Shown: in pieces, positions 14,001-19,448 of the stretch
Position numbering within the stretch: position 1 is the first letter of the stretch
Layout of the letters: every line of letters begins with the position of its first letter
Assembly: GCA_002495535.1 (NCBI GenBank)
Contig: DAFX01000064.1
Location: 1-19,448 of the forward strand
Reading direction: 5' to 3'
DNA length: 19,448 bases
Origin: Euryarchaeota archaeon UBA433
Lineage (GTDB): Archaea > Thermoplasmatota > Poseidoniia > Poseidoniales > Poseidoniaceae
Notes under the pieces: generated by a model
The model's input: only the letters and a program-made list of their open reading frames with translations
Told to the model about the DNA's origin: nothing
The model's database searches: none
Translations under genes and position numbers: made by a program

Positions 14001-16810
14001 TTTGGTCGGGGACCGGAGATTTGCAAGTGAATGGAACCTACCTCGAAATGACAGGAGCCCCGAACGCTGCTGCATCAGGCACCCTGCACCTCTCCCTGCC
14101 CGTCAATGCTGTACCACAGCGACACTCGTTCACAGGAGCGGAGGCAAATCATGAGTTCTATTCGCTCAACATGACACTTCATGTGCAGCAAGTGTTTAGA
14201 TCATCTGCAACACTTTTGGAACCGTTACCATCTGCAGGAGAAACCGCCGTTTCGTTAACCGTGAACGAAAGTGAATCGATTTTGTTGCGCCTGGAAAACC
14301 CAGGGAACGGGGAAGATCAATTTGTGCTGAGTGCACGAGCAGTTGCTGGAGATTCGATGGCCGAAGACCCGTCTGTTGCATTCACCATTTACAACCCAGA
14401 ACGAACACTTGGCGCCCTTGCGACGACCATAGCCACCGTTGACGTGGTGCTCTCTGAGGACATTCCCGCCTTATCACCGTTTGAATTGATCTTCACTTGG
14501 ACCTCTCAGGGGGAAGGTGGCGTTGCCTCGACCGTAGCATTAGCAGTGCAAGCTGAACCAGATTTCCAATGGTCAATCGATGGAATTCAAACCGAAAATT
14601 CATCAATATTCCCACACCAACAAGTGGAAGTGATGATGAACATAACCAACATTGGTAACACGCCAGACACACTGACTATTGTCCCAACCTTCGAGACTCA
14701 GCATGCAGGAAATGACACGTCGCTTTGGGCTGCAAGTTCGACCACTTCCGACTTGCTCCAAGTCAATGAATCCACTGCGATGCTTGTGGCATTCACAGTG
14801 CCAGAAGATGCGTGGTACACCACCGAAACCACGCTCACTCTCAATTTGTATTCAGGCACCGTCCTCGTGACGAACACGACCCTCCAGTACACCGTAGGTC
14901 ACTCCTCTGCATGGCGCTTCAACCTCTCTGACACATCATTGACAATAGCGCCAGGTGGAGAAAACCTCACCCTGACGGTCGAGCAGTTGGGGAACCACCC
15001 TGAAGCGCCTTGGTTCACCAAAGCAGGACAAGGATGGCCAATTCTTCTTCCGGAAAACGGTGATGTGGTCAACCCGGGCGAATCAACATCGATGACGGTA
15101 TTTGTCACACCTCCCGAAGAAGCATTAGCAGGAGAGGTTGGGGTGTTGAGGATCAGAATCTCCGACGCTAATGGAGCCGGACAAATTGTACAGGAGATCC
15201 CAGTCCGTGTTGGTGAAGAAGCAAACATAAGCATCGAACATCGAGGGACTTGGAAGGTCAACGAACAGGGTGGCATGCCGACCGCATGGGTCGAAAACAA
15301 TGGAAATGATGTTGCAGTGATGCAAGTGGCGGTTACTGGCTTGCCAAGTGGCTGGTTGGTCAACGGTTCTTCACAAATTGTGGTGGCTCCGGGTCAAATT
15401 CTTGGTTTGCCAATCATGCTCACTCCCGACTCAAGTTGGAATGAGCAGCGGTTCATGGTAACAATTGAAGTCAACCATCCAAGCCTCGGCCTGATGCTCC
15501 ATGATTTAGAAGTTGAGAGCGGCACTCACACATTCCACACCACGCCAGTTCACTCTGCCCGGGTAGGAACCAGCATCACTGTTGAGTTTGGCCAACCAGT
15601 TGATGATCTACTCACGAGTACAGAAGCAGTGACGTTTTTGGAACAATCCGTACAACTGACGGCAGGAGCCGTTGAGAATGAAGTTCAATTGGAGTCTTCC
15701 TTCGATCCGAGTGACCGAATGTCAATCTATGTGGCAGGCTATGAATTGTCCGAAGTTGAGGTTGATTGTGACCTTACACAACAAGCCTTCAGCAACCTCG
15801 GGCGATTGACTTTGGAAGACACTGTAGGTGAGTGCACCATGATTGCACCGAGCGATGCAGAGGTTCGTGCGACCATCATGTTAGTTTCCGACCATGGAGA
15901 CACCATCAATCTACGAACAGAAACTGTCCTTCTTGCCCCGGGGGCCAATGGAACATACGATGTCAATGTAACCGGGTGGGACGCAAGCCCAGGTGTTCAT
16001 TCAATCAGCGTAATGGTGATTGACTCGTATGGGCGTACATTGGCAACAGACACCATCGATGCTGTCGCAAGGGCCTCTGGTTGGAACGTTGGTATCTTTT
16101 CATTCACTGCTGATGAAGTGTTGAAGATCAGTGTCCAGCGCTCTTCATGGTCTATATTGGAAGGCGTCAACTGCCATGTAACAGTAGCCAGTAAAGACAG
16201 TGCATGGAGCACTGTTCGCGTCATCGACATTGCCGAGGGAGATTTCCCTCCAGTGGTGACGATCCCTGCCCCAGAAGGCATGACAAACGATGAGGAACTG
16301 GTTGCAACGCTGAAGTGTGATGTTCCATACGACATTGATGACAACAGCGACGATGATGAAAAGATTGCGTTCTTCAAAGCGCCTTCTGAACCACTTGTCG
16401 AAACCAGTGAACTCGTTGTGAGCCTTGGATTTGCGGCAATATTGCTCATCGTAGCCTACCTTGCTGGCGTCATGAAACCGTCCACTGGCGCGGCAAAGCC
16501 CACGAAGAAGCAGAAGAGCAGTCCAAAGACTGCAATTGAAAGCAAACCGACAGACGACATCAAAGAAGTGGAAGAAGAGGTCGATGAATTCTCCTTTGAA
16601 ATCCCAGATGAGATTGAACACGAGCAAGCGATACAGCCGGAAGTGCCTTCCGAGCATATTGATACGATTGAAATTATTGAAGCACCTGAAGAAGAGGACG
16701 CAAGCCCATCTGGACGTTTGGCGTCCCTGCGGGATGAGATGGGAACTGAACCAGCCTCTTCTGCCGAAGGCCGGGAAGATCGGATGCGCCGGTTCTTTGG
16801 AAACGAGTGA
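11084..16810 (+). CDS. Giant cell-surface protein: FG-GAP-like propeller, tandem Ig-like stalk, membrane anchor and cytoplasmic tail
   Basis: A 1908-residue type I membrane protein. A hydrophobic N-terminal segment (about 11-32) is the likely secretion signal; MASC with C27 resembles a lipobox but has Met rather than Leu at -3. Residues about 100-590 carry calcium-loop repeats typical of FG-GAP/VCBS propellers: DIDQDGKQEI (about 186), DLSLDGSPEL (265), QLDNDDAPEM (379), DTTGDGLHD (437), DIDGNGAPEL (504) and DMDGDGTIDL (556). A CARDB-like unit (about 595-692) follows, then further beta-sandwich units spaced about 115 residues apart up to about 1500. A membrane helix lies at about 1776-1797. 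The 111-residue tail is Lys-rich, then acidic, and ends SGRLASLRDEMG and RMRRFFGNE. Many N-x-S/T sequons suggest glycosylation. A role in surface structure, adhesion or binding of polymers is plausible but not shown. No strong promoter is evident before the ATG; CCATAAC repeats near 11045-11057 are weakly TATA-like. Confidence 0.85.
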   Translation: MTEKTQDGVGNFISVFLPVLMFIMASCSPFLTTFDDSPALEALEDPMMTSSGDVWDGLDQPWGQFGRTPTHNGSMPVHGPNGGPGAGAVEDVTVLGTIDAPGINWAALDDQEGSDAYGSIIADFSNSITAPEAALERCADEDLFGVLVHSDTTDTYLTLVAGDDAKIAWQVNVGETNDVRSTPSIVDIDQDGKQEIILVYDTQNALNVEVWSPELTCSESGWQKNGHENEQVWSYTDVDYRIGIASPHTPTSQSNHLSVTQPLLADLSLDGSPELVLAVVDETSNDPTVLSFSLTTSAPSEADWEVTLDRGTHPSSPAWAALDSSTTAIVLTTIDSNGGSMWIWRIDGASGSLDWERVAVQGTDSDSDAPRLRLPGPVIAQLDNDDAPEMILTVPTDANGRTTGLGARYIGMEMTSTSEIFNFRAPNGYADSEPLVIDTTGDGLHDRLCWVTWYSESQFSFNRKGMAGCHDISDDTPFKEWSRDLQRGNGNDNDEIAVASPIWLDIDGNGAPELVVPFGMRLWAFDGETGASADINNAWSSPMAMPHRVWASPAAADMDGDGTIDLLIGDTLVSQLVTDLAPLADNRGISFNPTSPDPGDLVTVTGQFSNIGTLENEENVDAVIRMNGDEIARERFADVDPVSPTGEGGPLTFSATFTAELGEHEFTLVLDVNNNLTEARKDNNNATTTLTILDPYVARIDPPVEAIRISPGTSQTVDVHLTATGSRAADWTLAVNDDALPNGWSFSMAGGSSNQNLIPNAPVGLQFTATIPSTALGDENSYVDLTLTLDSDSSVTASLRLPLEVLRTRGLSVVGPSGLGETAGHGRPNHDASAWLVVENLGNAQESTTSIDWTAPSWGGTPSLFRADGTEVFSLTLAPNQDIELFAQLPVPAGVQLGTSTDSMLTMCIGSGESTLCQELDVSFHATRLESAPAHVRTLPNTSIEWTFATILPSNGTLEWNMAEAQMIHTGWIWSGTGDLQVNGTYLEMTGAPNAAASGTLHLSLPVNAVPQRHSFTGAEANHEFYSLNMTLHVQQVFRSSATLLEPLPSAGETAVSLTVNESESILLRLENPGNGEDQFVLSARAVAGDSMAEDPSVAFTIYNPERTLGALATTIATVDVVLSEDIPALSPFELIFTWTSQGEGGVASTVALAVQAEPDFQWSIDGIQTENSSIFPHQQVEVMMNITNIGNTPDTLTIVPTFETQHAGNDTSLWAASSTTSDLLQVNESTAMLVAFTVPEDAWYTTETTLTLNLYSGTVLVTNTTLQYTVGHSSAWRFNLSDTSLTIAPGGENLTLTVEQLGNHPEAPWFTKAGQGWPILLPENGDVVNPGESTSMTVFVTPPEEALAGEVGVLRIRISDANGAGQIVQEIPVRVGEEANISIEHRGTWKVNEQGGMPTAWVENNGNDVAVMQVAVTGLPSGWLVNGSSQIVVAPGQILGLPIMLTPDSSWNEQRFMVTIEVNHPSLGLMLHDLEVESGTHTFHTTPVHSARVGTSITVEFGQPVDDLLTSTEAVTFLEQSVQLTAGAVENEVQLESSFDPSDRMSIYVAGYELSEVEVDCDLTQQAFSNLGRLTLEDTVGECTMIAPSDAEVRATIMLVSDHGDTINLRTETVLLAPGANGTYDVNVTGWDASPGVHSISVMVIDSYGRTLATDTIDAVARASGWNVGIFSFTADEVLKISVQRSSWSILEGVNCHVTVASKDSAWSTVRVIDIAEGDFPPVVTIPAPEGMTNDEELVATLKCDVPYDIDDNSDDDEKIAFFKAPSEPLVETSELVVSLGFAAILLIVAYLAGVMKPSTGAAKPTKKQKSSPKTAIESKPTDDIKEVEEEVDEFSFEIPDEIEHEQAIQPEVPSEHIDTIEIIEAPEEEDASPSGRLASLRDEMGTEPASSAEGREDRMRRFFGNE

Positions 16811-16856
16811 CAACCACGACGCAAGGCCTTATCATGGATTGGTGGAAGCCGCAGTC

Positions 16857-17546
16857 ATGGACCTCGATGGCCTTGATGGATCAACCAGTCCTTTCATCAC
16901 ACTCGATGCTTGCGATGGCACACTCGTGGCCGCTCTTCTCCCTGCATTAGAAGCAAGTCAGGCAGGCGATGGGAGCGTTTGGTCCAAACTGGTTTCAGAC
17001 CACACGGCACTTGAGGCGAGGCTCAGGCAGCAAGGAATTGAAAACCCAGAAAATCGAAGCACCATCCCTTGGGACGATGCAACACTTTTGTTCACTGCAG
17101 TGATTGAATTGACAAGAGAGGGACGAAGTGTTCCACTTGGAGATGGAAAAGCTCGAGAGCGCATTGGACGATTCCCCCATGGAGACGGATCCCCAATTAC
17201 TTACATGATTGAATTTATGAGACCAAACGATCAACGTGGCGCACTGACAGAGCGAATTGGCATGGACGTCATCATTGGAATGCTCAACCAGTTGAATTAC
17301 GGACTCTGCGACCAACATGTTGGTCACCAACGCTTCAATCAAGGCCGTGCGGGCATGGACATTCGTGGCTACCTCACCTCGGAGCAAGTAGCTCACCTAC
17401 GAAGGGGACTTTCAGGCAGAGGATGGAGCGTTACAGCGGACGAACCAATCGATGGCGGAATGAGGGATGCTAGCAAAAATTTGCTCGCTATTCTCAGAGC
17501 TGCAGAACGACGAGACGTCGGCGTTCTTTTGCGTTCTCATTCCTAA
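16857..17546 (+). CDS. Uncharacterised 229-residue protein
   Basis: I do not recognise the family. The protein is soluble, without signal peptide, membrane helix or cysteine pairs. It has an N-terminal segment rich in Asp and Gly (1-20), a helical region (25-60), IPWDDATLLFTAVIELTREG (70-89), a central stretch TERIGMDVIIGMLNQLNYGL (131-150), a polar Gln/His/Gly-rich part CDQHVGHQRFNQGRAGMDI (151-169) and a basic helical C-terminus (178-225). It starts 46 bases after the giant surface protein gene on the same strand and may share its transcript. I chose ATG 16857 (GGTGGA about ten bases upstream); in-frame TTG 16839 and GTG 16842 are alternatives. The open frame continues upstream into the giant gene's end, but that part is out-of-frame overlap. 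The stop abuts the stop of purC. Confidence 0.7.
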   Translation: MDLDGLDGSTSPFITLDACDGTLVAALLPALEASQAGDGSVWSKLVSDHTALEARLRQQGIENPENRSTIPWDDATLLFTAVIELTREGRSVPLGDGKARERIGRFPHGDGSPITYMIEFMRPNDQRGALTERIGMDVIIGMLNQLNYGLCDQHVGHQRFNQGRAGMDIRGYLTSEQVAHLRRGLSGRGWSVTADEPIDGGMRDASKNLLAILRAAERRDVGVLLRSHS

Positions 17547-18452
17547 TCAGAAGTGCTCTGATGTCAGACGCTCATACATCGATGCGTACAAGTCAGCAGT
17601 TGTATCGATGACGTTTTGAGGAAGTGCTGGGATGGCTGGATCTTCTGTTCCAGAGTCCCGTGCTGCTTTCAGAGCTGCTTGGTGCCCGGTTTCGATGTAA
17701 TGCGTTCGAACAGATTCCTTCGAAAGTTCAATGCATTCCCCGTTTGCGTAGGCTTCAGCATCCCACCAGCGGTCTTCGTCTAGCGTGCCGAAGGTATCTA
17801 CAAGGACAATCTTACGACCTGGACCGAGAGCGAACTCTTTCTTGCCATCCACGTGAATGAGGCCATTCTTAGCCGCTTCACGTTCAATCAGTGCGTCAAT
17901 CTTTAGCACTGCGTCAAAAATTGCATTGAGTTCCCCTTCGGTGATGTTTGAGATTTCCAAGGCTTCTTCATTGGAAATGTTTCGATCGAAGGCTTCGAAC
18001 TTGGTGGTGACTTCCAAAAATGGTTTTTCCAGTTTCGCACCGTACTCGCAGTCTGCAGCAACACCAAGTTGCTCAGGCGTGAGTTCCCCACGCTGAAATC
18101 TGCGCCAAGCAGAACCTGACAAATAGTGGCGACAAATGATTTCGAGAGGAACGAAAACCCATTCCATATCCCGAGGGACCATTCCTGGCTCCTTGATGAT
18201 CTCAACTTTTCGAACGAGACAACGGTCAGGTGCATTGACCTCAACCAGGTGGGTGCCGCAGATGCCCTCGTCTTCAATCAATTTGAACCAGTGTGCAGTT
18301 GTACGATTGAGCGATTCACCCTTGCGTGGAATCAATGATGGAATGATTTGGTCGAACACAGAGATCTGATTAGTAAACCGAAATTCCAGGATGTCTGGGT
18401 CATCGGTCGACCATACTTGCTTCACTTTTCCTTGATAGAGCATCTCTGCCAT
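17547..18452 (-). CDS. purC: Phosphoribosylaminoimidazole-succinocarboxamide synthase (SAICAR synthetase)
   Basis: A 301-residue enzyme of de novo purine synthesis that joins aspartate to CAIR with ATP hydrolysis, giving SAICAR. Family features in order: LYQGKVKQVW (5-14, nucleotide-binding strand), FTNQISVFDQIIPSLIPRKGESLNRTTAHWF (26-56), CLVRKVEII (78-86), EIICRHYLSGSAWRRF (103-118), the substrate loop around 132-150, and LVDTFGTLDEDRWW (217-230), which matches the conserved D-E-x-x-T-x-D-x-x-R-F/W motif. Length is typical of the longer archaeal/eukaryal-like type. ATG 18452 was chosen; ATG 18443 (MLYQGK) is an alternative and neither has a strong ribosome binding site. It lies 53 bases downstream of the aIF6 gene on the same strand. 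No other pur gene is visible. Confidence 0.95.
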   Translation of the reverse strand: MAEMLYQGKVKQVWSTDDPDILEFRFTNQISVFDQIIPSLIPRKGESLNRTTAHWFKLIEDEGICGTHLVEVNAPDRCLVRKVEIIKEPGMVPRDMEWVFVPLEIICRHYLSGSAWRRFQRGELTPEQLGVAADCEYGAKLEKPFLEVTTKFEAFDRNISNEEALEISNITEGELNAIFDAVLKIDALIEREAAKNGLIHVDGKKEFALGPGRKIVLVDTFGTLDEDRWWDAEAYANGECIELSKESVRTHYIETGHQAALKAARDSGTEDPAIPALPQNVIDTTADLYASMYERLTSEHF

Positions 18453-18502
18453 ACCACATGACCGTCAAGATAGGCCTTTGAACATTTCAGTCGAGAACTT
18501 GT

Positions 18503-18516
18503 GGCTCAAATGAGCC
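18503..18516 (-). other. Short inverted repeat over the aIF6 stop codon
   Basis: GGCTCA and TGAGCC, separated by AA, form a perfect six-base inverted repeat spanning the aIF6 stop codon. No T run follows on the minus strand, so it is not a convincing terminator. It may shape the eif6-purC mRNA or be incidental. Confidence 0.25.
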
Positions 18517-19168
18517 CAAGTGCGTCTTCCATACGGTTCAATTCAGGCCCCGTAGTCTCTGTTCCTGCAATAATGCCGTAATTAGAGGCGCATGAACCTG
18601 CACCAACATAGGGTGAACCAAAAGCAACCGTACCGACCATTGGAGGAACGCCAAGGACTTCTTCAATCAACAGGACTTCTTCTGGCGTCACATCTGGATG
18701 CAAAAGTACGCCTTGATCGTTGGTCACACCGAGGCTTCCCACAACATCTTGGCCGGCAATGGTTGTCGCCGCAACTTGGACGCCCATGACCTCAGCCATG
18801 ATTTCAAGACCGTCTGTGGGAATGCTTGGGGATGCGATAACGCCTTGCTCGTTGACGAGGAGCAGATTACCGGCAGTGTTGACACCACCTTCCATAACAA
18901 CAACGTCACCGAAGGCGGTAAGCGCGTCGATATCAGTTTCTGTAGCGATGTCTGCTACAGCCATACCACGGCTGTTGCCGGCAACAAGAGCCCCGATAAG
19001 ATTCGAACCACCTATGGAGATTGGATGCATTTCAAGACCTAAAGAGGTCTCAATTTTTTCGAGAACATGAACTGGAAGTTCAGCTGGATGAAGGACAACG
19101 TTGCCAACAGCAGCAAGATGGATGCCAACCTGATCGCTGCCAAAAATGTCCGCTGTGTCAATGGGCAT
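18506..19168 (-). CDS. eif6: Translation initiation factor 6 (aIF6), ribosome anti-association factor
   Basis: A 220-residue protein that binds the large ribosomal subunit and blocks premature joining with the small subunit, acting in late 50S maturation. It shows the five-fold pseudosymmetric repeats of the family: GVHL-type strand near 15-30, IGGSNLIGALVAGNSRGMAV (52-71), NLLLVNEQGVIASPSI (101-116), VGSLGVTNDQGVLLHPDVTPEE (142-163) and the C-terminal FGSPYVGAG (183-191) with GTETTGPELNRMEDALG (202-218). Start 19168 has GAGGA seven bases upstream and a TATA-like element beyond. It is separated from the upstream 5S rRNA gene by a terminator-like hairpin, so it probably has its own promoter and leads purC. 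Confidence 0.95.
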   Translation of the reverse strand: MPIDTADIFGSDQVGIHLAAVGNVVLHPAELPVHVLEKIETSLGLEMHPISIGGSNLIGALVAGNSRGMAVADIATETDIDALTAFGDVVVMEGGVNTAGNLLLVNEQGVIASPSIPTDGLEIMAEVMGVQVAATTIAGQDVVGSLGVTNDQGVLLHPDVTPEEVLLIEEVLGVPPMVGTVAFGSPYVGAGSCASNYGIIAGTETTGPELNRMEDALGLI

Positions 19169-19198
19169 ACAGGTGTCCTCTTTTGGGGTGCTGTCGGG

Positions 19199-19209
19199 TA
19201 TGTTTTATC
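19199..19209 (-). promoter_or_regulatory. TATA-like promoter element of the aIF6 gene
   Basis: The minus strand reads GATAAAACATA, centred about 36 bases before the aIF6 ATG. The predicted transcript would start near 19179, leaving a leader of about ten bases that only just holds the GAGGA ribosome binding motif (19180-19176). Confidence 0.5.
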
Positions 19210-19223
19210 AGTCTATTGAACGC

Positions 19224-19258
19224 AAAAAAGGCCGGTACTCCAATTGGAGTAGCCGGCC
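19224..19258 (-). terminator. Hairpin plus T6 intrinsic-terminator-like signal after 5S rRNA
   Basis: The core TACTCCAATTGGAGTA (19236-19251) is a perfect 16-base palindrome, extended by GGCCGG (19230-19235) and CCGGCC (19253-19258) with one bulged base at 19252. On the minus strand the stem is followed directly by six T (19229-19224). It lies about 50 bases after the 5S rRNA 3' end and before the aIF6 promoter, the right place to end the 5S transcript. Archaea usually terminate at T-rich tracts alone, so the long stem may also help processing. Confidence 0.7.
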
Positions 19259-19308
19259 AAGCGCCCACCGAAGTGAGATCTGAGGATGACCCGAAGGTGA
19301 AAGAAGAG

Positions 19309-19427
19309 GGGCACAGTGACTTCCTTTCCCGTGGACTCTCGTACCACAGTATTGGGAGAGACGCAGGCAGGCTTGACTTCTGGGTTTGGAATGGGACCAG
19401 GGAAACACTACCGCTGTGACCGTGCAC
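19309..19427 (-). rRNA. rrf: 5S ribosomal RNA
   Basis: On the minus strand the region carries 5S hallmarks. Helix I is GCACGGT (19425-19419) paired with ACTGTGC (19317-19311). The loop B/C region reads GGTCCCATTCCAAACCCAGA followed by AGTCAAGC, with helix III CTGG/CCAG, and the 3' half has GTGGTACGAGAGTCCACGGG in the helix IV-V region. Length of about 119 is normal. The exact ends are uncertain by a few bases. No 16S or 23S gene is visible beside it up to the window edge, 21 bases upstream, so it is probably an unlinked 5S gene. Two small UUCG-capped hairpins and the terminator-like stem follow it. Confidence 0.87.
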
Positions 19428-19448
19428 CCATCTTCCTTCGAATCGGAT

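Noticed and set aside
16536..16856. Upstream extension of the unknown gene into the giant gene
   Set aside because: It overlaps the end of the giant gene in another frame, and the composition (Lys/Arg-rich shadow of the acidic tail) is that of an out-of-frame reading.
1..19448. CRISPR array, transposon, integrase, toxin-antitoxin or defence cassette
   Set aside because: No evenly spaced direct repeats, transposase motifs, terminal inverted repeats or recognisable defence proteins were seen.

Overview
The window looks like chromosome from a planktonic marine euryarchaeon, most likely Candidatus Poseidoniales (Marine Group II). The archaeal assignment rests on the Rpo7 (RpoE') / Spt4 / S24e / S27ae cluster, archaeal initiation factor 6, an archaeal-type D-aminoacyl-tRNA deacylase (DtdA), an HVO_0476-like zinc-finger protein, TATA-like promoters placed for leaderless or short-leader transcripts, and an isolated 5S rRNA gene. 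The MGII assignment is an inference: compact packing, moderate GC, and a giant calcium-loop propeller/Ig-like surface protein with a cytoplasmic tail. No mobile element, CRISPR array or degraded gene was seen.

Layout. 1-75: tRNA-Thr(GGT). 110-913 (-): a single-domain voltage-gated sodium channel of the BacNav type, unusual for an archaeon. 1049-1134 (-): tRNA-Ser(GGA). 1244-4838 (+): three genes chained by one-base stop/start overlaps, encoding a six-helix membrane protein with C-terminal zinc-ribbon cysteines, a SufS-like cysteine desulfurase, and a membrane-anchored subtilisin-like protease. 4840-6459: a SAM-methyltransferase-like gene (-) diverging from an HVO_0476-like zinc-finger gene (+). 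6460-8469 (-): proline dehydrogenase and DtdA. 8545-9471 (+): a protein I do not recognise. 9523-10802 (-): the rpoE1-spt4-rps24e-rps27ae expression operon, preceded by a possible 34-codon leader ORF. 11084-16810 (+): a 1908-residue surface protein, followed by an unrecognised 229-residue protein (16857-17546). 17547-19168 (-): purC and the aIF6 gene. 19309-19427 (-): 5S rRNA with an intrinsic-terminator-like hairpin between it and the aIF6 gene.

How the genes fit together. Most of the window is housekeeping: RNA polymerase stalk and elongation factor, ribosomal proteins, ribosome assembly factor, 5S rRNA, tRNAs, tRNA proofreading, purine synthesis, proline catabolism and sulfur mobilisation. 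The accessory flavour comes from the sodium channel, the surface-exposed protease and the giant surface protein. Three convergent gene pairs meet with 0 or 1 base between their stop codons, so transcripts from opposite strands probably overlap at their 3' ends.

The best candidates for something undescribed are the archaeal voltage-gated sodium channel, the giant protein with a roughly 115-residue periodic stalk and a charged intracellular tail, the coupled membrane zinc-ribbon / desulfurase / protease operon, and the leader ORF that ends inside the rpoE1 ribosome binding site.
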